Below, piece after piece: positions 36,418-48,654 of a stretch of 64,000 nucleotides of DNA. The stretch covers positions 3,746,305 to 3,810,304 of the forward strand of contig NW_004955488.1 in the NCBI RefSeq assembly GCF_000276665.1. Direction: 5' to 3'. A program made the position numbers and the translations under genes. A model generated the notes under the pieces. The model made no database searches and had not been told where the DNA came from. It saw only the letters and a program-made list of their open reading frames with translations. The stretch is from Chinchilla lanigera (Eukaryota > Chordata > Mammalia > Rodentia > Chinchillidae). Each line of letters begins with the position of its first letter. Position 1 is the stretch's first letter.

Positions 36418-38873
36418 CCTGCATGCATGCTCCACCAAGACGCTGAGCCACAGCACCTGGGAGCCAGCGCAGGTGGCAGTGGTGATGGCAGCAGCAGCCA
36501 CAGTCGAGGAAGTTTCTGCTTTGCAATCAACCCCATAGCAGCTATGCTGCAGGACAGTTTCCTCTGGATGCTCAGTGGGCTTTGCTTCTGCCCCACATCA
36601 ACCCAGATGGATCATGAGGTTCCCCAAGCGTCAGGAGGGCCAGGGTTTCCCTGAGGTAGAAACAAGAGAAGATGAAGAACAAAATGTCAAGTTGATGGAA
36701 ATTCTGGAATTCTTGGCTGCAGCTGCGTTATTTCAAGGCAAGAATTAAAGGCTTGTCACCTTTTGACAAGGTAGTAGAAGGAATGACATGGTGTATCACC
36801 ACTTGTACCTTTGATATAGATGTTGATTTGGTCTTTTAGGAAAACTCTACAATAGGTAAAAAAAAAAAATAGCTCTAGCAGTAAAGATTGTCTCAGTCCT
36901 TCCAAAGATGAAATGTCCACATCAGCCAGAACCCCATCAGATCAAGGGATGGATTTTATTCACATATTTCCTTTTGTGCAGCGGCTGGTGAAACAAGCTA
37001 CAGAAACACAAGAATAGATGGGTGACTACATCCATTCCTACTGTATATCCCACTTCTGGAAAACCTACAGTCTCCCTGAGGATGATGCCTTCATAAAGAG
37101 AAAAGACAAAGCCACCAAGACAGTGGTCAATCTCTCAGATGTTTACAAGCCACACTGGAAATACAAACACCAACAGGGGGCAGAGGAGCTGCTTGATGAA
37201 GAGTCTGGAATCCGTGCTACTCTTGGCATGCTACTCTTGGAATATGCAGGAGATACAGATTTAGCCAGCAGAACAAAACAGAGAAGGCTGAGAACAAGAA
37301 AGCACCATTTCCTGCAGGGCTGGGAGCTACAGAAAAAGCAGAGGTCCTTGAGGAAGATGAGCTTCAAGCAGCTGAAGAGCAGTGCATTCAGTCACTGATG
37401 ACTATGATGACTGACATGGCAAATGAGGAGAGCTGTCTCACTGCAAGATATATGGTCCAGATCATGGGCCTCTGCTCTGAAATCAATCAGATTGTGTCTG
37501 AGTATGCAGAGACTCAGTCTAAGCTGTCAGCTGAAGAAAGTCCAGAAAAATTAGGAACCTTCCAGGTACACTGTCAGAAAATTATTTCCTTGAACAAGCA
37601 AATTCTACAGAAGACCAAACATCTGGAAGAGCTGCAAGCAAATCACACCAACCTTCAAGCCAGATATAATGAAACAAAGAAAACACTAACAGAGCTGAAG
37701 AGTTACAGTGAGAAACTGCTCAAAGAGTAAGTAGCCCTTGAGAGGATAGAATACAAAGCAAATCCAAGTATTTTGCAGAACTTGAGAGCACTTGTAGCCA
37801 TGAATGAAAATCTGAAAATTCAGGAACAGGAGTTTAAAACACATTGCCAAGAAGGTGTGACACACCTGCAATAGGAAATTGAAAACCTGAAAGCTGAGAG
37901 AGCACCAGATGAAAAGACTCTTCCAGTGGAGGGCTGGATGATGTGCTGATCTCTATGATGACTCACAATGAAGACCCAGACAGGTGGGATAATATGGAGA
38001 AAGAGAAACTTTACAAGATCCACTTATTGCAGGTTCGAAGAAATCAAGAAATAGCAACTTTGCATCACAAGACTGATGAAGTGCCCAGCCAAACTGAGTT
38101 AATAAAGTATCAGAAGAGATTCATTGAACTCTACTGCCAGATTTCAGAACTGCATGAAGAAACCACGCACTTCTTCACTTTATATAAACCCTCGATGATA
38201 AAAAGGTTTATCTGGAAAAACAGATTAGTCTACTCAATTCAGTTCATGAGGATTTCTCACAAGACTTGGCCTCTTTTGCTGCCCTGAACCAGTTTTTACA
38301 TCAGATGGAACAGATCATAGAAGGAGTTAAGCAAAGTAGGATGAAGATGCAGAAGAAGAAGCAAGAGAACAAAATGAGAAGAGACCAGTTGAACAAACAG
38401 TACTTGGAGCTGCTGGAAAAGCAGAGACTATACTTTAAGACTGTGAAAGAGTTCAGAGGAGGGCCTCAAGAATAAGCTACTGCTGTCCAAGGTGAAAGCA
38501 AAGGCTTCCTGAACATTCCCAGCCATTTCTGTATGTCACTGAATTTTTTTAAAATATCATGTATCAACTACAAGACATGAAATGGTTCTGAAAGTGACAG
38601 TAAAAAGGTGCAGGTGTATTAATTTCAACTCCCTGGATATTTTCTCTCTTCTGTTCGGTACCATTTCATTTCTCAGATGTGAGCTGTAGATGGAATCAGA
38701 AAATGTAAATGCTGGCTTGGATAACACCCTATTGTCCTGTGAGGAAATGAGGGGAGTACTTATTCTCTGTGTCCACTTAACTTTTATCTCTCCAGTAAGC
38801 TTGCACTTTTGCAAGTACCTGTATTTGTATAGACTCTCAATAAAGAATTATTTTGTCCAGCAAAAAAAAAAAA
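36418..38873 (+). pseudogene. CCDC93P: Processed pseudogene of CCDC93
   Basis: An intronless copy of the mRNA for CCDC93, a coiled-coil subunit of the CCC complex that works with Retriever/WASH in endosomal recycling. The CDS-equivalent runs from ATG 36614 to TGA 38510-38512 (about 633 codons against about 631 in the human protein). Recognisable blocks include [12 protein letters not shown] near the start, [15 protein letters not shown] around 37050, [10 protein letters not shown] near 37185, ESPEKLGT near 37545, [11 protein letters not shown] near 37780 and [13 protein letters not shown] near 38360. Short 5' leader sequence precedes it, a 3' untranslated region follows, AATAAA sits at 38839-38844, and an A tail at 38862-38873. 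Several frameshifts and stops disable it. Target-site-like repeats (36403-36416 and 38872-38885, 11 of 14 matching) show L1-mediated insertion. Confidence 0.92.
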
Positions 38874-40811
38874 GAACATCAATAAGATACTGGTAAACAG
38901 AATGCAGCAAATTATCCAGAAGATTATACACCATGACCAAGTGGGATTCATCCCAGGAATTGAGGGATGGTTCAACATATGCAAATCAATAAATGTAATA
39001 CACATATTAACAGAGCTAAGGGCAAAAATCATATGATCATCTAAACAGCAGAAAAAGCTTTGACAAAGGTGAGCACCCATTCATGATAAAACCACTACGG
39101 AAAATTGGAATAGATGGTCTTTATCTCAATGTGATAATATCCATCTGTGACAAACCAACAGCTAACATACTAAATGGACAAAAACTGAAAACTTTCTCTC
39201 TAAAATCAGGGACAAGACAAGGATGTCCACTGTTTCCACTCTTACTCAATATAGTCCTGTAAACTTTAGCCAGTGTAATTAGACAAGAGAAAGAAATAAA
39301 AGGAGTAAAATAGGAAAGGAAGAAATTAAATTATCATTATTTGCAGATGACATGATACACTACCACGAGACCCCCAAAATTCCACTGAAAACTACTAGAT
39401 TTACTAAACAAAAGCAGAGCATAGCTGGATACAAAGTCAACACTCAAAAACCAACAGCCTTCCTGTTGCTGAGAGAGAAATTAGTTACACAACATCTTTC
39501 ACAATAGCATCCAAAAAAATGAAATGCCTAATAGTCAATATAATGAAGGTTGTAAAAGACCTCTACATTGAAAGCTACAGTATTCTGAAAAAAGGAAACT
39601 GAAGTGGATATCAGAAAATGGAAATATGTTACTTGCTGTTGGGTAGGAAGAATCAATATAGTGAAGATAGCTATACTTCCAAAACTGATATACAGATTTA
39701 ATGCAATTCTGATCAAAATTCCAATAGCATATCTAACAGAATTAGAGAAAACATGAAAATTACCATACTACCAAAGCTGTTATACAGATTTAATGTAATT
39801 CCAATCAAAATTCCAACAGCATAGCTCACAAAATTAGAGAAAATTTCGTGAACACATAAAATTCATTTGGAACCTGAAGAGACCTAGAATAGCAAGGCAA
39901 TTCTGGTCAACAGGGGTTATCAAAATCCTTGGTTTGAAATTATACTATAATGCTTTGGTGATGAAAACAGTGTGGTAATGGCAAACAAACAGACCTGAAG
40001 GTCAGTGGAACAGATTAGAAGATGAAGAAACAACAACTCTAGGCATAATCAGCCACCTTATCTTTGACAAAGGAGCCAAACACATTCATTGAAAGAAAGA
40101 TAACTTCTTTAATAAATAGGGCTGGAAAAACTGGCTCTGCACATGCTAAAGATTAAAATTGGAATTGTATCTTTCACCATGCACTAAAGTAAATTTGAAA
40201 TGGATCAAAGATATAAATATTAAAGGGGAAACATTAAATCTGCTTGAAGATAGAATACAAAAAACTCTTGAAGACATTCGTGTAGGCAAAGTGTTTATGA
40301 ATAAAACCCCAATCATAAAGGAACTATCATAAAGAATCAACAACTGAGATCTCATCTTATTAAAAAGCTTTTTTCACAGAAAGAGAAACAATGAACAGAG
40401 CTAAGAGACAACCCACAACTTGGGGGAAAATGCTTGCAGATGTCTCTCAGACAAAGGATAACTTTTGAGAATGTACAAAGAAGTAAAAAAAAATCCAACC
40501 TCCCAAATTTAAAGACCTAATCCCAATATGGGCATCTGAATTAAATATGCACTTCTCAGATGAAGAAATATAAACAGCAAATACATATACAAAAAAATGT
40601 TCAACATCACTAGTCGTTCAAGACATGCAAATTTAAACAACACTGAGATTCTATTTCTCCAGAAAGAATGGTTATTATCAAGAAATCAACTAATTACAAA
40701 TGCTGGAGGGACTGTGGGGAAAAAGGAACCCTTTTCCACTGTTAGTGGGCATGTAGACTGGTGCAAGCACTGTGGAATCAGTGTGGAGATTCCTCCAAAA
40801 ATAGGATTAGA
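38874..40811 (+). pseudogene. L1 ORF2 pseudogene, RT core to C-terminal part
   Basis: ORF2 resumes with the '[11 protein letters not shown]'-type region near 38930. The polymerase active-site box appears as FADD at 39340-39351. The C-terminal segment continues to the gag insertion at 40812. An internal 92-bp tandem duplication is present at 39674-39845. Frames are broken throughout. Confidence 0.85.
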
Positions 40812-41620
40812 GAACTATCTTGCTGCAAGCCACATGACCACCCTCCACCATCTTGCCCTGACTCCACCCACTCACTGCCACCCCCACCTGACTCCACTCA
40901 CTCTTCACCATCTCCTACTTCATCCCAACATGAAATTGTATGCCCCCTTTGGGAACTGGCTGACCCTGAGGGTCTAGCTTGTATCCATGTTCCTTTTTCC
41001 CTCACTGACCTGTCCCAAATTAACCACAAGTTAGGTTCCTTCTCCACTGACACACAATCTTATATTAGAGAGTTTAAATTTATAACTAACTGTTATGATT
41101 TACATTTAAGGATGTGTATGTGATTCTAAACACCACTCTCACCTCTCAACAAATAACTTGATTATGGCAGATGGCTCCAGAGGAAGCTGATCATAGTCAT
41201 CAAGCAAATACTACTGAAAATGACCCTGGGCCTGTTACAGTGACAGAACAGGACTAAGATTATCAACTAAGATTATCAAAATGGAGATGGGTCTGATAAA
41301 GTACATAAGATGACTAAATGTTTAACTGGGGACCTTAACAAAGTAGCCCATAAGGACAATAATTACAACAAGCTTTTAGAACAAGTACAAGAGGCTAATA
41401 AAAATTCAGCTGTGTTTCTACTAATGTAGACCCAGACTCTCCTGAAGGAACACTTGTTATTAATTCCTTCTTTATTTCCCAGTCTGCCCCTGACATTCTG
41501 GCAAAATTACAGAAGACTGAACTTGGCCCTCAAGCCCCACAGGGAGAGCTCCTTACATGGCCTTTTGTGTCTTTAACAATAGAGAACAAAACCAAAAGTA
41601 AGGACAAGAGGCATGAAAGA
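40812..41620 (+). pseudogene. gag: LTR-less retroviral gag fragment inserted in L1
   Basis: About 809 bp foreign to the L1. An open stretch (from within the L1 to 41123) carries a proline-rich segment and then capsid-like sequence. Patches downstream continue in the style of gamma-type Gag, including a 'cagtctgcccctgacatt' block similar to 12007 in the large ERV. There are no LTRs, pol or env. AATAGGATTAGA at 40800-40811 recurs at 41620-41631, exactly at the two junctions with L1, so the segment looks like a retrotransposed internal piece of a retroviral RNA. There is no obvious A tail, and internal stops disable it. Confidence 0.7.
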
Positions 41621-41631
41621 ATAGGATTAGA

Positions 41632-42295
41632 AGTCCCATTTGACCCAGCTATTCCCCTTCTGGGTATCTTCTCAGAAGAATTGAAAACATTTTACCACAG
41701 TGATATATGTGCACCTATATTTATAGCAGCAAAATTTGTCATAGCTAATTCCTGGAAACAACCCATATGACCTTCAACTAAAGAATGGATAAAAAGATAT
41801 CTTTTTATACAATGGAATACTACTCAGCCATAAAGAAGGATAAACTGGAGACTTTTAAATGAATGCAATTAGAGACCATACTCATAAGTGAAATAAAGCA
41901 GAGGTACATAAGTAAACATCATATTGTCTCCCTAGTGTGAGAAGATGAAAGAATAGATAAGATCCAAAACGTACAATAGATATTGTAAAATGGGAAGAAA
42001 CTTGAAAAGAGAAGAGACACTGAGATGGGGGAATGGAGTAAAGAAGGAAGGGAAAAGTAATAAGAATATATGTATATATATACACACACATCTATATGAT
42101 AGTTAAGATAGTTATACAGCTAATTTCTTTTAATTCATTGAAAAGAAAGCTTTTTGCTAATATTGTTGGGACAATTAAATGCTAATATCTTCTATTGTGA
42201 GTAATTTAAAGACAACAAAATGCAATTTATTAACTACCATTACCCTCCTGTTATTGTTTCCAAATTTTTTTCTCTTTAAAATAAAAAAAAGGTTT
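41632..42295 (+). mobile_element. L1 ORF2 end and 3' untranslated region
   Basis: ORF2 continues ('FDPAIPLLGI' box near 41640) to about 41880. The 3' untranslated region follows, with a (TA)n(CA)n microsatellite at 42066-42090, ending 'ctttaaaataaaaaaaagg' near 42295. Confidence 0.75.
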
Positions 42296-43291
42296 CTATG
42301 AGTTCTTTCTCTCATTTTTGCATTAATTGACAGATCTTTCAGAAAATAAAAATGTTGGTTGCTATATCAGATTAATGCTTACACCTAGTAATTGCTTGGA
42401 AAGAACATACAAATTTAGAAACACATAATAATGACCCCAAAACACCATTTAACACCTTTTTAAACACTTCACTACATGATTACAACTAGTTTTAATTCAT
42501 ATGATTTAAGTTTTCAACTATTAATATAATGTATTTTTTAGAGTCAGCACATGGTATAAATTTAATTTTCCAAATACTTGATTCTTATTTTGGAAGCATT
42601 CAATTATACTGCTAAAGTCATATACTGCTAAAGTCATATTCTCTTGCGTGTTTTCCATGCAAGGCACTGTGCCAGTGAGCTACATCTCCGGTCCTCTCTG
42701 AGTGTTTTTCAGAAGGATGCAAGTGGTTTGACACTACCTAGATATGCTCATCTCAGAACAAAACTTTATATTCATTGCTTCTTCCAAAAAACATTTTTTA
42801 TCATGTAAATTAAAAAATAATCATGAAAATTTTTATGGTTCACATATGTCCTGAACCAAATCAAAATAGAAATGGTTTCAGGAATAAGAAACAGGGTAAC
42901 AGTGGTTAAGAGATCCCCATTTGAAAAAATAAAGAATTAAAGTATGGTTAAATAAAACTTTAAATATTACAGTACTATTTCCTCATGTGTAGAATTTAAA
43001 TATATTCATAGATAATTTGACAAATGTTATTCCTGCTATTGTCACGGGAAAAATATCCAAAAGTTTAACTTACAATGCTAACATTCTTCCTGAATCAAGA
43101 TCTAATTATTCTTGTCCAAGTCTGGTTAAATTATCCTACACAAAGAGGGTATCTCTAAATGCAGCTTTTATATGTCACTAATAATTATTATATTCACACA
43201 TGAGGACAGATTTATTTTGTAGATATTTATTGAAAAAAGAAATACTGCTTAAAAATACTGTTTGCACTTTTCAATATAATTTATTGAAAAA
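42296..43291. other. AT-rich intergenic sequence with a SINE scrap
   Basis: Bases ~42645-42697 (reverse complement of an ID/B2-like '...gagctacat...' end) look like a minus-strand tRNA-derived SINE scrap. A 16-bp unit is tandemly doubled at about 42606-42640. A 33-base block at 42862-42894 recurs exactly at 45374-45406. Confidence 0.45.
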
Positions 43292-43296
43292 AAGAC

Positions 43297-43645
43297 TGTT
43301 ATGGTTTGTGTCTGGGTGTCCCCCCAAAGCCTCATGTGGCCATGGGGCAGGCTTTTAGAGTTGATTGATTATGGGTGTGAGAGCTACACCCACCCTGGGG
43401 TGGATAGTTTGCATATGTAAGGGAGAGGAAAAAGGTGCTTGAGGCTATTCCGGGCTTTTGTGGTTTTTGCTTTTGCTGTGTTCTGCTGCCAGGAGCTGTA
43501 GCCCTCTGCCATGTGCCACTCTGCCTTGTAATCTGCCAAGTATGGACTGAAACCTCCACAAACTATAAGCGAAATAAACCTTTCCTTCCTTAATTTTGGG
43601 CGTCAGATATTTTGTCCCAGCAATGAGAGAAAAGTAACCAAGACA
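43297..43645 (+). mobile_element. MaLR-type solo LTR
   Basis: A 349-bp LTR, TGTTATGG...CCAAGACA, with 5-bp duplications AAGAC at 43292-43296 and 43646-43650. It has a TATA-poor body and an AATAAA signal (about 43571). Same family as 7778-8108. Confidence 0.88.
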
Positions 43646-43984
43646 AAGACAAAATAGTTTTTTTACTTGAAAAAACCAATTCAATACTATCTCATAAACA
43701 ATACTTTTGAAAGGAGTTTATACATGTTCAGAATTTATTGATAATCAGATGCCAAAGTTTATGACATATATGTTGCTAGCTCTAGAAAATGATTTAATTC
43801 AAGTATTTTTCTATATCCAGACTTTATTTTGCACTTGTTAGAAACATATGAAGCCAAATAACCTTAGGTAATTAGATTTGAATGGGAAGAGTTAAACAAT
43901 ACCACAGAATGGATGTATAGCTACTAGTTTTGTATAACTTTACAGTGCTTACAATACTTGATAGTAAGCAGTCTTTAGTCTAAA

Positions 43985-44450
43985 TTATATATATATATGT
44001 ATGTATGGATTGGTGGCATAACTGTACTGCTGGTGTCTGATAGTTTGTTGAGGGTAACAGATAATGATTAAAAGTTTTTTTATATATTTTCACCAATTTT
44101 TCCTGTTTCTATCTGGTAATCTGAGCAATTTATGCGATGAAAACAATTTGTAGTATAACAACCATTGGTGAATTCCTACCATCCTGTCTAGTGAAACTAT
44201 GCATTGTCCCTAATGTTCTTTTAAATTATTATTTTCTTATTCCCTTTAATGATTTGATCAATCTTCTACTCTTACATCTAGTAATCTGGGCAACTTCGTT
44301 GAAGATAGCAATATGTAATGTAAAAATCACTGTTAATCCCTATCATTTGGTTTGAAATCCCATATCATTTTTAATGACCATGCTTGTTTTGTTTGTATTT
44401 TGCTATTGTTCTTTTTTTTGTACTATTTTCTTTAAAATAAAAATTAAAAA
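43985..44450 (+). mobile_element. Probable L1 3' untranslated fragment
   Basis: Ends in 'tctttaaaataaaaattaaaaaag', like the tail of the L1 at 32200-42295. It contains an imperfect tandem duplication with a 165-bp period (44111 and 44276 starts). No ORF2 is present. The assignment is tentative. Confidence 0.35.
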
Positions 44451-44669
44451 AGAAATTCTAAGTGGACCACAGTTGCAGTGTTAGTTGTGTAATCAATCTT
44501 CCCTGCTCATTACTAACTCCAATATTTCAGATGAAATTTTTCCTTTGCCTTGACAACAGGAATCTTTCACGATCTTGGTGCCTCAGGACTTACCACCAAA
44601 TCTTACAATATGCGTATAAAGAGCAGAGTTACCACTGATTTAGGTTCTTCTCATTTCCTTCACTATTTT

Positions 44670-44865
44670 GGCACTTCCCACTTAATGCTTAATCTTTAAA
44701 GTAATGATACAAACTAAGTAATATTATCCCAATAATTGCTTTTTAAAATACTGAGAATTGGTGTGAAGTGATTTTTCCCAAATTGACACAGTAATTAGGA
44801 AGCTGATTCAGAATTCAAACTTATATCTGTCTCATACTGCTTCACTAATGTGTTTTGGTTGTGTT
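44670..44865 (+). mobile_element. MIR SINE remnant
   Basis: The order 'taatattatccca...ctgagaattggtgtgaagtgatttttcccaaattgacacagtaattaggaagctgattcagaattcaaac...tctgtctc' follows the 3' half of an ancient MIR. Confidence 0.55.
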
Positions 44866-46724
44866 TGCACAGTGCACCATGATAATCTCTTTGGAATTAT
44901 TTCAAATCTCTTTTGAATTATTATACAGTAGATGTGTTATGGGCACGAAGGCTCAACAGACATTTAAAAAGGAGGCACTGATGACATTTTATTAGTTCTA
45001 TGAATAGCTGTCTTATTTATATGACATCGATCTATCATTTTAATTAATTAATTACTTTCAAAGAAATTATGTTGCCTATCTCCTCAACTCAACAGATCAA
45101 AGCTCTGCGCAGTTTCAAGGCATTTGACCAAATTTCTATCTAGGTCTAGATAAGACAGGGTCACCATGGTGCTATCCCTGTCAGGGAAGGAAGTTACTCT
45201 CAGCTGTTCCCATGTAGGACCTATGGAGGAAGACAAATACTGTATGTATCTTATCAAGTAACTAAGGTCAAGGAAATATATTTTTGTTGAAATAATCAAA
45301 TGCAATTAATTTTTAAAAACACTTCAGAGAAAAGGAGAATTCATTATTTGCTTTGGGAATTAAACAAAAGCAACAAAATAGAAATGGTTTCAGGAATAAG
45401 AAACAGTAATGGACTATCCAAACTTGACTTCTCATTTCAGCTCTGCCACCAGTTGGATGGATAAAATAGGACAGTTCCTCACTGATACCTGGCTAGTTTC
45501 CTGGTATTTTAATCTGAGGACCTTGGATTGAGGTGTCCACACCTCAGTGATTACTTGCTTGCTCAGTTGGTCTACTCTTATGAGTCATTCAGAGGCTCGG
45601 TACAAGTAGAAGCCTAGAAATCTTAGAGAATCAGAAGGGCGAGATGGGGTATGTATTTCAGTGAAAACACCACGTTGTACTGAAGATGAAACAATTTTAG
45701 GAAACACAAGAGTAAATTTGTTCTAGTGTTGCTTACACTTACAAAAATTCATAATGATATTTCATAATTCTGTGGCGAAGTATAGGATGGAAAGTGGCTA
45801 AATGGAATGATCTATCATTGTCAATATTTGTGCTTAATCTAGATTGTCTTTTAGTCTATACATTATTTTTTCTGAAATATAAAACTTAGCCTCTGTATAT
45901 ATTCTGTTCTTGGTAGAGACCCTGAATTGAGAACAGCATGAAGGATGAAACTTTGATTCCAGTGATGATAAAATTGCATGTGTGAACATGAATTTCCTTC
46001 TGTTCTATGGCTTTAGCTATTCAGGAGGCAACATTTGCCCAATGAGGATAATTAATTTCTTGTCTATAGGAAAACTAAATAAATTGATCTGGATCTGCAT
46101 TTTCATAATTTAATGACAGATTAAAGTATTTCTAGTTCAGTTTGGCTCAAGAAATGTGCAGAGGGAAACAGGATTAACAAAAATCCCTTTCTCTTTCCTT
46201 ATAAAGAAAACATGAAGATGCATTCAGAAAACTGATATGAAACTTCCAGCTTGTTTTTCCTTGCAGTCATTGAGTTATACCTTTATAGTTCATGTTCCAA
46301 GGATTAAAATGTCACCTGGGTGTTGTGCCTGCAACCTGTACAGCATCAACTTCATAATAATGCTGAGCAGGCTTGGGGATGTAGAGAAACGATTTCAGAT
46401 GTTGACACTGAAAGATTCGATTAAGGAGGAAGCTATGTGGCTTTTAAAAAGAGGATTTGGGACGAAGTTATTTGCCAGTTTTTCCCTTGGAAGAAGCAAG
46501 AAAGATTATAGAGATAGGAAATCTGGCTGAGATTTAATTCCAATAATGAAATCAACCTACATAAGGAAATTCCTTCTCTATAAACTGGAACTGTGAAATT
46601 CTCTATAATATTCAAATTCAAGATACACACAGGAGTTTTGGTTGTTCAACTGCTCTCTAAATTCTTGAAATTTCAATTAAACATTTCATCTGTAAGCAAT
46701 TATTTTGTTTGTGTGATTTGTTGC
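44866..46724. other. Unique intergenic sequence
   Basis: No gene was recognised. The 97-codon frame at 46237-46530 has no visible domain, and I treat it as chance. Confidence 0.4.
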
Positions 46725-46805
46725 TGTTGAGCAAGAGGGTACTGTGATCACGCTGCTTCAGACTCCCGAGTAGTGGGATTGCAGGCATTCACCACCACAT
46801 GAGGC
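46725..46805 (-). mobile_element. B1-type SINE fragment
   Basis: The + strand 'gatcacgctgcttcagactcccgagtagtgggattgcaggcattcaccaccacatgag' is the reverse complement of a B1 5' half. Confidence 0.7.
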
Positions 46806-46852
46806 TTCAGAAATATTTCCAGGTATTAATAAGTATGAAGAAAATAGCTCAA

Positions 46853-46912
46853 ACTGAGAGAGACAGAGACAGAGACAGACAGAGAGAGAAAAGGAGAGAG
46901 AGAGAGAGGGAA
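46853..46912. repeat. (GA)n/(GACA)n microsatellite
   Basis: Purine-rich simple repeat with GACAGA and GAGA units. Confidence 0.9.
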
Positions 46913-47189
46913 ACAGATCCAAAACATGTATTCACACTTCATAAAAAGAAAAGCAGTATGATGTGTTTTTTCAACCAATGGTGTCACCCTCATATAAGGG
47001 ACCCTAGAGGGTGTTGTATATCACAGAAAACCCACTGCACTGCTGGCCTTTAGAGAAGAAATTGAAAATGCATGTGCAGCAGTCCCAGTGACCAAGGTTA
47101 CCCAAGCAACTGTTTGCTGTACTAAGAAATGTCTGGAAGCTGATGCCCACCACTTTGAGCACCTCTTGTAATTGTAGTGGTCAAAAGCA

Positions 47190-47515
47190 TCCTGTATTAA
47201 ATTCATGATGTCTCAATAAATATAATATGAATGTATATTAACATATATTAAATTATGTTATTGTATTAAATTCATGATGTTACAATAAATTTGTATGTGT
47301 ACATTTTTTGTGTTCGCTCCCTCTTTTTTATATAACATATGCACACATATAAATACTGTATATAATATATTCTGTTACAATATATGCACGCATAATACTG
47401 TATATTATATATGCTCTGTATTATAATATATATTACATATATTATATGTTATATAGTATATATTTTATGTATTATATATACACACATACACATGTATACA
47501 CATATATAGTTCATT
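47190..47515. repeat. AT-rich repeats and TA/CA microsatellite
   Basis: 'attaaattcatgatgt..caataaat' occurs at ~47195 and ~47263. A 'tatgcacrcat..aatactgtata' unit occurs at ~47339 and ~47384. The region ends in (TA)n(CA)n runs to 47510. Confidence 0.7.
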
Positions 47516-48654
47516 AAAAATAATGCAAGACAGTTACTTATAGCACTGGGAAATTAATATTGAGATAAGATTTTAACAGTATTAGAAATAGTGAAAGAAA
47601 GCCATATAACATGGATAAAATTAATGAAAAATTTCAAAGAAGTCATCATAACAAGAAGTCTGAAAATGATCCCCTGTGGCACATAATGCTAAAAGATAAC
47701 AGAAGATAGAAAGAAGTATTACTCAGTTCCTATTTTGATTCCACCTTCCATCAATATGGAATGATTTCACCCTTGAAAATATGGACCAATGATGTTTTAA
47801 GAGTGAAATGATACAGAAGAAATCACAAAAATAATAAGGGAACCCTTAGGTACTTTCTTAGATTGAATGCTTTGGTCTAGAAAAATTGCATCGCAGTATA
47901 CTTAAGGAAATATAAGTGTTCTTATGAATATATTGGAATATATTATTTCCAATAATCTCTGAAAAACCTTCTGAAAGAAGTGGCACAGACAAAAGACTGT
48001 AGGAGATCACAGATAATGGCACTATTTTAAAGGAGGAAAAAAACTGATTCATACAAGTAATAGTTTAATGAATTCAATATTGATCTCTACAAAATCTGGA
48101 GTAAATTATTGAATAAATGGTTTGTGAACTTGTAGAAAACAAATGGTTATAAATAGGAACCAGCCTAGATATACTGAGGAACAATATTGTTAATCTAAGA
48201 ACTACAGCTGTTCCAAGAGGAGAATGTTACAAAAATAATGCATGTGCTGCTTATTACAAGGTATTTGGCATAATGTATTATATTCCTGGAGAGAAGAAAG
48301 CAAAGGATGGTGACTGGCTAAACAACATTCTGTCATAACTAACAGAACCTCAGTAAGTGATCTAGGGAGAAAAAATGTTTATCAGTTGCTGTCCAAAGAC
48401 TGATACTATGACATAAGACAAAATCACTACCTTCTAGATATTTACATTTTAATGGAGAAAAGGTTCTACTTATGTGTTAATGACCTGGTCTTAGAGTCTC
48501 ATCTAAAACTGACCTCTGACAGGAAAAGCACATGAAATATGCAGATGCCATAGATTATAGAATACCTAATTTTTAAATCATAGAATCTACCCAGATGTCA
48601 ATAAATGAAAGGTACACCAGACTCCATACATTTTTTCAACATTTTTTTTTCCAC
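47516..48654. other. AT-rich intergenic sequence
   Basis: Nothing recognisable was seen on either strand. Confidence 0.4.

Larger units (their letters stand above)
32200..42295 (+). mobile_element. Near full-length L1 split by two insertions
   Basis: The 5' end starts with the L1-typical GGACCAAGATGGTGGAGTGG (about 32204) and a GC-richer untranslated region. A (GAAAA)n tract lies at 33655-33715, then ORF1, then ORF2, then a 3' untranslated region ending at an A-rich tail near 42295. A processed CCDC93 copy (36418-38873) and a retroviral gag fragment (40812-41620) interrupt ORF2. Without them the element is about 6.8 kb, close to a full-length L1. Both ORFs have many stops, so it is immobile. 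Its upstream region does not obviously match the 5' region shared by the L1s at 820-5275 and 22860-24308. Confidence 0.85.

Noticed and set aside
46853..47515. CRISPR-like or regularly spaced repeats
   Set aside because: The repeats are simple microsatellites and irregular AT duplications in a mammalian genome; there are no spacers or cas genes.
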